From: a bacterium
Lineage (GTDB): Bacteria > Bacillota > Clostridia > Lachnospirales > Lachnospiraceae
Direction of reading: 5' to 3'
DNA: 64,000 bases
NCBI GenBank assembly: GCA_023663725.1
Contig: JAMPGX010000012.1
Span: 1-64,000, forward strand
The notes beneath the pieces were generated by a model. That model was not told the origin of the DNA. It saw nothing but the letters and a program-made list of their open reading frames with translations, and ran no database searches. Shown here in pieces: positions 26,054 through 33,989 of the stretch. How positions within the stretch are numbered: position 1 is the stretch's first letter; every line of letters begins with the position of its first letter. The position numbers and the translations under genes were made by a program.

Positions 26054-27709
26054 TTATATATTCTCCGGCTCCTGTCCAAAGTAGGCGAATTTGTTCTTGC
26101 CACTCTTCTTCACCAGATACATCGCTTTGTCGGCACAGATGATCAACTGCTCCACGGAATCCGCATCCTTGGGATAGCTGGCTATGCCAATGCTTCCTGT
26201 AACCTTGTGTTTCTCTCCCCGTATCGTGAAACTGTCTGAAAATACGCGCCGACATCCGTATGCGGTCTTTTCAACGATCTTGCCCTGCTCGCTTAGCAGA
26301 ATCATAATAAATTCATCCCCCGCATAGCGGTATGGCGTCAGAATCTGGGACTGCATGGCCTTCATCCGCTCGGCAACCTGCTTCAGTGCATCGTCTCCCG
26401 CCGCATGACCATATACATCATTGATATTCTTAAAGTCGTCGATATCCAGCATGAATACCGTACAGGGAATCTCCTGCTGAATGAGCTTGGTCAGATCCTC
26501 CACAAACTTGCTGCGATTGTGAAGTCCTGTCAGAAAATCGTGCTGAGAGGCCGATTCCAGAATACTACGGGTTCCCTCCAGCTCCTGCAGCAGCTTCCTG
26601 CGCCGCAGATTATCATAGATAACAATCGAAAGGATAGCAATCATGGCGATCAAAAATACCACCATGGGAATCACGATATTCCCATATTTCTCAAAAAATG
26701 TGATTTCATGATTAATAATCTGCGTATTTTCCGGAAGTCTGTCCATATCCAGATCATATTTATTCATGATCTCTTCATTGATATAATAGATATTGGGACT
26801 GTCCGCCACGGAGAGTCTCTCCGGAGCAGTCCCCTTGATGATGGAGCTGGCCATCTGAGCCGCCAGCATTCCCGACCTCCTCATCGATACGACATAGCCG
26901 CCCAGAAGACCTTCCTCAATCCCGCTGTCCACCATACGCATCACAGGAATGTTCGTATACTTTACCAGCGTCTGAACCGCCTCAGAATTGGTATAGATAT
27001 TGCCGTCCTTATCCTCCGTCATGATAATGAAGAACAGGATAGTATCTTGACCCTGCTGCCACAGCTTGGTGCGCAGATCCATCATGCTGCACTCCGACAC
27101 ATTGATCTCCCCGAATGTCAGATCAGGATATTGCTCCTGAACCGTATAGAAGCTCTCCCGCTCGGCCTGACCTGTCAGGGAATTGTCCAGAATCGCAATG
27201 ATCTTCTTGGTTTTCGGACTGAGCCGTAAGGCCAGATCAATGTTCTTCTCCAGAGACAGCTCCTCCACCACGCCAGTTACCAGAGGATCCTGTTCCGCAA
27301 GCTCTCTGGCCAGCGCTACATTGTTAACCCCCTCGAAGACAATGGGGATTCCGTCGAACAGCTCCTCGCGATATTCCATCGCAAAATTCAACGCCGCGTC
27401 ATCTCCGACGATAATTACATCATAGGGGGACACTTGGGGAAGCATATAGAGCAAGCGGTCATAGAGCATCTGCCCCGCCGTCTCCTCATCCATCCTCTTG
27501 GTATCCATGAACTCGTAATCCACCGCGATATTGGACGCCATTCCCTCCTTGATGCCCTCAATTTGCAGCTGCACCGTATCCCACCCATAAGAGTAGGAGC
27601 TGATAAACAGAACTCTCCCCTGTTCTCCCTCTGCCATCGCCAGTCGGTACGTGCCGAAAAAGAGAACCAAACCGGCAAAAAGAAACAATGCCCCCATAAA
27701 TTTTTTCAT
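26054..27709 (-). CDS. Diguanylate cyclase with ABC-type substrate-binding sensor domain
   Basis: 551 residues. A signal-anchor segment (1-25) precedes an extracytoplasmic domain (about 30-335) of the ABC_sub_bind type ('FISSYSYGWDTVQLQIEGI', 'VIIVGDDAALNFAMEY'), then a membrane helix (about 345-368), a short coiled coil and a GGDEF domain. The signature is 'AGDEF', which is compatible with activity, and 'DIDDFKNINDVYGHAAGD' supplies metal ligands. It would make cyclic-di-GMP in response to an external ligand. The REC-fusion gene follows 43 nt downstream. Confidence 0.9.
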   Translation of the reverse strand: MKKFMGALFLFAGLVLFFGTYRLAMAEGEQGRVLFISSYSYGWDTVQLQIEGIKEGMASNIAVDYEFMDTKRMDEETAGQMLYDRLLYMLPQVSPYDVIIVGDDAALNFAMEYREELFDGIPIVFEGVNNVALARELAEQDPLVTGVVEELSLEKNIDLALRLSPKTKKIIAILDNSLTGQAERESFYTVQEQYPDLTFGEINVSECSMMDLRTKLWQQGQDTILFFIIMTEDKDGNIYTNSEAVQTLVKYTNIPVMRMVDSGIEEGLLGGYVVSMRRSGMLAAQMASSIIKGTAPERLSVADSPNIYYINEEIMNKYDLDMDRLPENTQIINHEITFFEKYGNIVIPMVVFLIAMIAILSIVIYDNLRRRKLLQELEGTRSILESASQHDFLTGLHNRSKFVEDLTKLIQQEIPCTVFMLDIDDFKNINDVYGHAAGDDALKQVAERMKAMQSQILTPYRYAGDEFIMILLSEQGKIVEKTAYGCRRVFSDSFTIRGEKHKVTGSIGIASYPKDADSVEQLIICADKAMYLVKKSGKNKFAYFGQEPENI

Positions 27710-27969
27710 GTGTATACCCCCGCATAACGCAAGCCTGCCTGCGATGCCGCATTAAGTTTGAAAGTTTATTCTCAAACTTATATCCTTCCGCTTTTCATAC
27801 AATCCAAGTATATTTTTATTATAATATATCATCTGGAATTTTGCAAGTATATTGACAGTTTTTCGATCTAAATCATCCCCCATGCCTCATCTGCCTTTTA
27901 TTATAGAAGTCAACAGGTCCGCTTGTCAACAGACTTCTCCGCGATATCCATTTTTTATATACACTAAAG
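27710..27969. other. Intergenic region, no gene seen
   Basis: Together with the terminator that follows this is a 336-bp gap. It contains a small hairpin (AGTTTGA/TCAAACT, about 27755-27780) and an AT-rich tract. I saw no reading frame with a ribosome-binding site and no clear promoter. Confidence 0.4.
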
Positions 27970-28014
27970 CCAGACTTGGCACTGCCGGTAATACCGGCGA
28001 TGTGCCAGGCCTGG
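27970..28014 (-). terminator. Hairpin ending the eCIS cluster
   Basis: A layered stem: GCCGGTA/TACCGGC core, TGGCAC/GTGCCA middle and CCAG/CTGG base, about 30 nt past the stop of the effector gene. The T tract after it is poor on the minus strand, so efficiency is uncertain. Confidence 0.6.
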
Positions 28015-28045
28015 CCTGAAATATCACTAAAAATATGGGAAATTG

Positions 28046-29647
28046 TCAGTCACCTTGCGGCAGGATTTCCTCCACGATCCTGGTAGTAGTTCTTGGGGGC
28101 ACACCAGTCTTGTCGGAGAGCCGGGTCCCACCCTCTGTCCCATTAAACAGCGGCCCCTGGCGTTCTGATGAAACGACATAATTCTGTCCTAATCCCGTAG
28201 AAGTATTAATCTCTCCAAAATGCTCATGACACTTTTCACAGTCCACCCTCGTCCCGCCAATCCATATGACGCGTTTTGCACCGCCTGACTGCGGTGGGGT
28301 AATCTCCGCAAGCTTTCTCTCCCGTTCCGCAGTCAAGGCTTTCCCGTCGTCATGCTGCTGCAGATAGTCCATGATTGCCATCTCTCCGTGAATCGGGCTG
28401 GCAGCTCCTGGCGCATGACTACGATATTCCGGAGCATCTACCACCTTGATCGGATACTGCTTGAGCTGCTGAATATACTCGAATATTTCCTCTATCGACA
28501 CTTCTTTTCCCGCGACGCCCTCCTCAAATCTGGCGCCTGAAACCAATCCGTTTCTGACAATTTCCCCTATCTCCTCTCTTCGTATCGTCTCTATGGCTTC
28601 CTGAATCCGCTCTCCCAGCACCTTCGTTGTCATCGCGGGTATCTTCTTAAACGGTTTATAATGGGAATTGCTGGCCACATAGATCGCCTTGCCCATGACG
28701 CTGAGGGCTATATGCGGCCCTGCGTCAGCGTCATTCCTAAGCTTTGTGGCCTTGTGCGCGATGCAGTACAAGGCCTCTTTTTTATAGTTAAAATAGGGAT
28801 CTACCGCTCCTTCCCGCTGATAATTTCCCTTGCCTTTCAATTCTTTCACCGATAGTTCCGGCGCAGGGCGGTTTGCCTCCGGTATGCTCTCTATCACCCC
28901 GCCGCACTGCTCCAATGCTCCCTGCAGCTCTCGGGCCACGGCCATCCACTTCTCAACTGGATCCCTGACAGTCCCTGCAGTGACCATCTCCTGACTCAGC
29001 TTCCCTTGGAATTCCGACTGATACTTAAATTTCCCCATCCCCTCTGTCACATTGTTCATCTGCGCAAGGACATTCTCCACGTTCACTGCAGAGATGGCCT
29101 TTGACAGTTTGGTCAGATCATTCATCTGTACGCTCTCTATGCATGCCTCCGTCAGATACCTTTTCAGGTTCTGCAGCGCCTTCCACCCGCTGCGCTTGTA
29201 GCGGGCAATCTGGGGCCTGCCTCCGGTCACCCCCTCCAGCACCGACATTCTCTGCACCGTGGGCTCACTGCGACGGCTCAGGAGCCTGCCGGCAATGCGC
29301 TCTCTGCCTGCGCCAATCCGGTCCGCCTGACGCTCCAGCGCCCGGTCGGTATTCAGCGGCGCGCCACTCTCATGGCGGGAATCCGCCCGCACCATGCCGA
29401 GCTTCTGCTGCACCACATGGCCCAGCTCGTGGGGCAGATGCCTCTCCTGCCCCGGCCCCAGATAGACCTGTGTGCCCTGCGTATAGGCAAGCGCGTCCAA
29501 AGTGGCAGGCCGCTCTGAGCGGTAATGAACCTTCACATCATCCAGCTTCAGCGATGTGCTCTCCTCGAGCCGTCGCTTCAGTTGTGTGGGAATTCCCGTC
29601 GTGTTGCCGCCCTCCGTCCCTCTCTGCTTCTCCTTATACCGCATCAT
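28046..29647 (-). CDS. eCIS cargo candidate: DUF4157 domain fused to a zinc deaminase-like toxin domain
   Basis: 533 residues. Residues about 18-112 form a DUF4157 (eCIS-core) domain with 'LPHELGHVVQQKLG' (HExxH at 73-77), the domain most tightly linked to eCIS cargo loading. Residues about 130-300 are helical. The C-terminal part (about 310-533) has the order of a nucleic-acid deaminase: strands 'PHIALSVMGKAIYVASNS', zinc ligand and proton shuttle 'HGEMAIMDYL' (His420, Glu422), then 'RVIWIGGTRVDCEKCHEHF' (Cys470, Cys473). It would deaminate bases in a target cell. It is the last gene of the eCIS cluster. No immunity gene is obvious next to it. GGAGG lies 9 nt upstream of the ATG. Confidence 0.85.
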   Translation of the reverse strand: MMRYKEKQRGTEGGNTTGIPTQLKRRLEESTSLKLDDVKVHYRSERPATLDALAYTQGTQVYLGPGQERHLPHELGHVVQQKLGMVRADSRHESGAPLNTDRALERQADRIGAGRERIAGRLLSRRSEPTVQRMSVLEGVTGGRPQIARYKRSGWKALQNLKRYLTEACIESVQMNDLTKLSKAISAVNVENVLAQMNNVTEGMGKFKYQSEFQGKLSQEMVTAGTVRDPVEKWMAVARELQGALEQCGGVIESIPEANRPAPELSVKELKGKGNYQREGAVDPYFNYKKEALYCIAHKATKLRNDADAGPHIALSVMGKAIYVASNSHYKPFKKIPAMTTKVLGERIQEAIETIRREEIGEIVRNGLVSGARFEEGVAGKEVSIEEIFEYIQQLKQYPIKVVDAPEYRSHAPGAASPIHGEMAIMDYLQQHDDGKALTAERERKLAEITPPQSGGAKRVIWIGGTRVDCEKCHEHFGEINTSTGLGQNYVVSSERQGPLFNGTEGGTRLSDKTGVPPRTTTRIVEEILPQGD

Positions 29648-29667
29648 GCGCCGTTTCCTCCTTCATT

Positions 29668-29889
29668 CTATTTTTTCCGCTTTTTCGTATCCAAACCCAA
29701 AAAATAGTCCGCAGAGACCTGATAGAACTCGCACAGCGATATGGCCTTCTCTATGGGAAGCGCGTTCCTTCCTGTCTCATAGCGGGAATAAACCCTCTGA
29801 TCTATCTTCAGATAGGCCGCCACCTCCTTCTGGCGCAGGTCATGATCCTCTCTCAGTTCTCTCATCATAGTCACATAGTCTTTCTTCAT
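29668..29889 (-). CDS. Small XRE-family HTH regulator
   Basis: 73 residues, essentially one HTH_3 domain ('RELREDHDLRQKEVAAYL' ... 'VYSRYETGRNALPIEKAISL') with a basic tail. Its ATG overlaps the ATPase stop (ATGA), so it is translated with the eCIS transcript, and the effector follows 20 nt later. It may regulate the cluster, possibly through the inverted repeats at 45764-45808; that is inference. Confidence 0.88.
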   Translation of the reverse strand: MKKDYVTMMRELREDHDLRQKEVAAYLKIDQRVYSRYETGRNALPIEKAISLCEFYQVSADYFLGLDTKKRKK

Positions 29890-31157
29890 ATTCTTCCTAT
29901 TGCCGTCTCGTCCTTTCCCGCCTCCAGCTCCAACGCCTCCAAAAGATGCGCCCTGGTGACCACAGGACTCTTATCACTGGACGCCAGAAGTCTTGCCACC
30001 TGCGCTGCCGCGCAGATTCTCGCCGGACTCAACTCCGCCGCTCGCGCCAGAGCCCCACATTCCACATCCTGCGCCGCCGGCGGCTTTCCTGCCAGCGCCC
30101 TGTACCACAGCTGCTCCCTCCCCTCCCTGTCCAGATTGCGGAATCGGATGACGAAGCGTATCCGTCTGAGAAAGGCATCGTCAAAATGGTCCTTCAGATT
30201 GGTGGCCAGTATCAATATCCCCTCATAGTCCTCCATGCGCTGAAGCAGATAGGAGGCGGAGACATTGGCATACCGGTCATGGGAGTCCTTCACGCCCGTC
30301 CGCTTGGAAAACAGCGCGTCAGCCTCGTCAAAAAATAACAGATAACGGTCTCGCTCGGCCATGCGGAATATCTCGTCCACATGCTTCTCCGTCTCCCCGA
30401 TGTATTTGTCAAACACCCGGGACAGATCCACCTTAAAGAGAGGGAGCTGCAGCTCCCTGGCCAGGACGGACGCCGCCATAGTCTTGCCAGTTCCCGAGCT
30501 TCCGTGAAACATGAGCTGCAGACCCTTTTTCCCCTGCCATGCCCTGGCCAATCGCAACACTACCTCCAGCTGTCTCCGACAGTCTGCGGGCAGAATCATC
30601 TCCTCCGCGCTGTGGTCGTCCTCAATCAGCCTTCCCAGCTGAGACGCGCGTCTCCTGCCCAGCTCCCCCTCCCTGCCGGTGAGCAGAAAGAAAAATACCT
30701 CCGGCCTGAGTCTCAGAGGACGCTGCAGCAGAGCTTCCCCCTCGAGGGACAACTCCAGTATCTCCTTCAGCGCTCCCTCGTTGCCGCAGAGCCTCGCCAC
30801 ATAGGAAAAATCAACCGGCAGCACGAGGGACAGCAGATGCAGCGTATATTGCAGAGTAGGCCGAGGCTCCTGATATTGCTCCCGACAGTGCAGGCAAAGC
30901 CCACCCTCGAGCTCACAGCAAAAGCCGAACATCATCGTCCAGTACTCGGTCTCCGTCAGAACATAGCGCTCCCGCAGGCAGACAGACGGAAGGCGAAAGT
31001 CTGTCTCCCGCTCCCGCTCTCCCAACAGTCTGCGCTGGCCCTCAAACAGCTCCGGCATATCCTCCCCGCCCTGCTGCAGCAGATAAAATAGCTCCACATA
31101 CGCCTGCATCTGCTCTTCCAGAGTGGAAAAGCCTTCACCCCAAATCGCCTCTTCCAT
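29886..31157 (-). CDS. eCIS AAA+ ATPase (Afp15-like)
   Basis: 423 residues. An N-terminal helical region (1-205) precedes an AAA+ domain with Walker A 'FHGSSGTGKTMAA', Walker B 'YLLFFDEADALF', sensor 1 'ILILATNLKDHFD' and the arginine region 'FLRRIRFVIRF'. A membrane-free AAA+ ATPase is a near-universal eCIS component needed for assembly or cargo loading. The start at 31157 has TGAGGAGG upstream, and the TGA of that site is the stop codon of the previous gene. Overlaps with the XRE gene by 4 nt. Confidence 0.92.
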   Translation of the reverse strand: MEEAIWGEGFSTLEEQMQAYVELFYLLQQGGEDMPELFEGQRRLLGERERETDFRLPSVCLRERYVLTETEYWTMMFGFCCELEGGLCLHCREQYQEPRPTLQYTLHLLSLVLPVDFSYVARLCGNEGALKEILELSLEGEALLQRPLRLRPEVFFFLLTGREGELGRRRASQLGRLIEDDHSAEEMILPADCRRQLEVVLRLARAWQGKKGLQLMFHGSSGTGKTMAASVLARELQLPLFKVDLSRVFDKYIGETEKHVDEIFRMAERDRYLLFFDEADALFSKRTGVKDSHDRYANVSASYLLQRMEDYEGILILATNLKDHFDDAFLRRIRFVIRFRNLDREGREQLWYRALAGKPPAAQDVECGALARAAELSPARICAAAQVARLLASSDKSPVVTRAHLLEALELEAGKDETAIGRI

Positions 31158-31171
31158 ACGCGCTTTCCTCC

Positions 31172-32188
31172 TCACAGCAATCTCTGGCGTTCTATCGGAC
31201 ATCCCTCCGGCAAGAGCGCGGACTCATATTCCGACAGATAGGAGGTCCTGTCCAGAAAGCACTGCCCGTCCATCCTCTCTGTTCTCTTGAGCGCCACGAA
31301 GTCAATATGGATACCCAGGGGAGTGTTTTTTCTCAGCCATCTCTGGCATTTCTCCCAATTTCCCACTGGCTCTCCCAGCACCAGAACCAGGGCTTCGGCT
31401 TTTTCCGGCTGTTCCACCATCACGGCCCTGCAGCCGGTGAGTATCTCCGTCAGTCGGATATAGTAAGCGGGAGTTCCCTTTCCGGCAGTCAGAGCGACCC
31501 CCGCCCGCAGAAGCTCCCTCAGAATGTCCGCCTCCAACGGTCCCTTCTTGGAAGCCAATTCGTCAAAACCCATCCAGCGGGCCATTCGCGCCGTCTGCCA
31601 ACTGCTGGCCAACTCATAATCCATCTGCTCCGCCAGAGCATCTATCGCTTTCTCCAATTCCAGATAGATATTCTGCTGCACCGCGAGAAATCGTTCCAGC
31701 GCAGGCTCGTCTCTGTAGATGACCGGAAGATATTGAGTAAAGCTCTCCTTGGGAAAGGACAGCTCATACCCTGTGAACAATGTATCCCTTCCATATCCCG
31801 GCTGAATCTCCACCGCCAGGCGAGCGTACCGGCCACCTCCTGCTCCATACAGGAGCATGCTGCGATAATTGGAGTGATACTGCGCGCTGTATCTTGCGTT
31901 CCCCTTCTGCCGCTCATACCACTCTCTGAGTTCCGCCCCTTGCAGCTCCTCCTCCCCCTCCTGCCTCCTGTCGAACAGCCACACATACACTTCGATAACA
32001 GCTTTATCGGCAATATCCAGCTTGAGAGCATTCCATTCTGTCCCTTCTCTGCCACTGTCATATATCTGACTGACAAACAGCCCTGTGAGGCCTTCTCCGA
32101 CCGTGGTCAACCCTTTCCCAAGCTGCTGAAATCCCTCCTGAATACCACAGTCTGACATTTCCATTGCGGATAAACAATGTGTGGCCAT
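31172..32188 (-). CDS. eCIS tail protein (phage gpI-like)
   Basis: About 338 residues. The centre contains 'TQYLPVIYRDEPALERFL' and 'YLELEKAIDALAEQMDYELA', then 'ARWMGF' and 'GTPAYYIRLTEILTGC', which is the pattern of phage P2 gpI-type tail proteins in contractile systems. It is thought to link baseplate wedges or fibres. The start is uncertain: I chose the ATG at 32188; a TTG at 32212 would overlap the upstream gene. Confidence 0.78.
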   Translation of the reverse strand: MATHCLSAMEMSDCGIQEGFQQLGKGLTTVGEGLTGLFVSQIYDSGREGTEWNALKLDIADKAVIEVYVWLFDRRQEGEEELQGAELREWYERQKGNARYSAQYHSNYRSMLLYGAGGGRYARLAVEIQPGYGRDTLFTGYELSFPKESFTQYLPVIYRDEPALERFLAVQQNIYLELEKAIDALAEQMDYELASSWQTARMARWMGFDELASKKGPLEADILRELLRAGVALTAGKGTPAYYIRLTEILTGCRAVMVEQPEKAEALVLVLGEPVGNWEKCQRWLRKNTPLGIHIDFVALKRTERMDGQCFLDRTSYLSEYESALLPEGCPIERQRLL

Positions 32189-32198
32189 CGCCGTATAC

Positions 32199-33950
32199 CT
32201 ATCCTTCCTCAAGCTCTATCCGCAGGCAGGTGCCCGCCAGTCGGAATGGCTCCAGATATTTTTCTGCCTGTCTTCTATACCGCTCTACACATTCCCTGCT
32301 CTTCAGCGCATATTTGGGAACAAGCTTTACCACCAGTTCCCATTCTCCCCACTGTACCTGCGCATCCTCGAGCATCAAGCCCGGCGTTCGCAGGGCCAGG
32401 CTCCGGATATCCGATGTGGTGACCATCCTCTTCTGGTCAAAGAGCTTATCCTCGATCTCCCGAAACTGTTGCGAGGGCAATCTGCGCCCGCGCCCTCCTT
32501 TGCCTGACAGAAAATTCACGCCTGTGAACTCAGGAAACAGCTCCGGACGCATCCAGGCGTTGATCCTGCCAACGGCCACATTTCCCTTTTCCCCATCCCA
32601 CAGAGCGAGGGAGGTAAAGCGCAATCCATCTTCCGACGGCGGCGGGATATCACCATGCCTGCCATCCCCCAAAATGATCACATTCTCCTTCTCATCGAAA
32701 TGCCACGCATTCCCATATCGATTCTCCTCTGGTTCCTCGCAAAGATAACTGCGATACAGCTCTCCGGTTCCATGCCTGAGCATCAGACCCACCTCCGAGC
32801 GCAGAACCCCCTCCCAGGGCAGAGGAATCCGCTGGGCAGCAATGCCGGTGATCCGTCTGTCCAGTTCCTCCAGTCCGACATTGTCCGCCTGGCACACCAC
32901 CCTGACCGTCCCCTCTCCGGCATAGGTGATATACCGCTCCCTGCACTTCGCCGTAATGGGCGGATCAACACAAACCTGTGGACTGTCCGTGATATCCTCC
33001 CACAGCTCCCTCTGCCTCTCTGCTGTCGGCGCATCTATCCTCCGCAGGAGCCACAGGCTGCCCGTTCGGGCCAGATAGCTTCTGAGCGCAACCCTGTGGC
33101 AGTCTCCTGAGAATTCCACATCCTCCGTCAAACAGATGGTGTCTCTCTGAATCACTGGAATCACATGGAGATATATCTTATACAGGATGGGAAATGCATC
33201 ATAGCCCCCTTCCCTGATTCTGCATCGAAACTCAAAGCCCCTGCCTCCCGCTCTACCCATGGGCCTGTCTGTCCGCAGACATATAAGTCCGCTGGTGAGA
33301 AGCCCTCTCGTGTCGTCCCGCAAAATCTGTGCCTCCCCAAAGCCCTCCTCTGTGCTGTACTCCCACGTCAAATCAGCCAGGTGAAAATCCCCTTCTACCG
33401 GATTGCGCTTGCCCTTCTCCCGCAGCAGGATGTAAAAGAGAAAATCTTCTCCCTGCTCCACGGCTTCCTCCAGCGTGAAAGAGAAAAGAGCTTCCTCTCC
33501 CTCCCTAAGCAGGAAGCTGCTTTTGCGCCGCAGCTTCATCGCGGCAATACGGTTCTGCCCGTCTCCCACATAGAATCCGGTAAGCCTGTTGCCAATCAGC
33601 CGCACCTCCTCCTCTGTCTCAAAGACCATCCGATCAGCCAAAAGCTTTGTTCCAACGGGCACCACATATTCTCCCCTCACCTTCTCGAAGAACACCCATG
33701 ATCTGGCGCATTCTCCCTCATCCAAACGCACCCCCAAAAGCTTTAGATATTTCCGATAATGGCTCTCCTGTATCTGATCCAGATAATAGCTCTGCATATC
33801 CGTGAGAAGCGCCCACATTTCCAGCAGCATAATACCCGGGTCGGACACCTCCCTGTGAGTCCACCAGGGCGCCCTGTCGTCAAGCAGTTCGATGGCCCTC
33901 CCATAGATATCCTCATAGCTGCTGTCATCCAGAACAATCTGCGGCGGCAT
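32199..33950 (-). CDS. eCIS baseplate J-like protein (Afp12-like)
   Basis: 583 residues. The N-terminus 'YEDIYGRAIELLDDRAPWWTH' and 'SDPGIMLLEMWALLTDMQSYYL' is typical of the gp6/gpJ baseplate wedge family, and 'WHFDEKENVIILGDGRHGDIPP' (about residues 415-440) is another family hallmark. It builds the baseplate ring that triggers sheath contraction. GGAGGGATAGACA precedes the ATG. A larger, divergent relative is encoded directly upstream. Confidence 0.85.
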   Translation of the reverse strand: MPPQIVLDDSSYEDIYGRAIELLDDRAPWWTHREVSDPGIMLLEMWALLTDMQSYYLDQIQESHYRKYLKLLGVRLDEGECARSWVFFEKVRGEYVVPVGTKLLADRMVFETEEEVRLIGNRLTGFYVGDGQNRIAAMKLRRKSSFLLREGEEALFSFTLEEAVEQGEDFLFYILLREKGKRNPVEGDFHLADLTWEYSTEEGFGEAQILRDDTRGLLTSGLICLRTDRPMGRAGGRGFEFRCRIREGGYDAFPILYKIYLHVIPVIQRDTICLTEDVEFSGDCHRVALRSYLARTGSLWLLRRIDAPTAERQRELWEDITDSPQVCVDPPITAKCRERYITYAGEGTVRVVCQADNVGLEELDRRITGIAAQRIPLPWEGVLRSEVGLMLRHGTGELYRSYLCEEPEENRYGNAWHFDEKENVIILGDGRHGDIPPPSEDGLRFTSLALWDGEKGNVAVGRINAWMRPELFPEFTGVNFLSGKGGRGRRLPSQQFREIEDKLFDQKRMVTTSDIRSLALRTPGLMLEDAQVQWGEWELVVKLVPKYALKSRECVERYRRQAEKYLEPFRLAGTCLRIELEEG

Positions 33951-33989
33951 TGTCTATCCCTCCTCTCCATATTCCAGCGGGTTCTCCGA

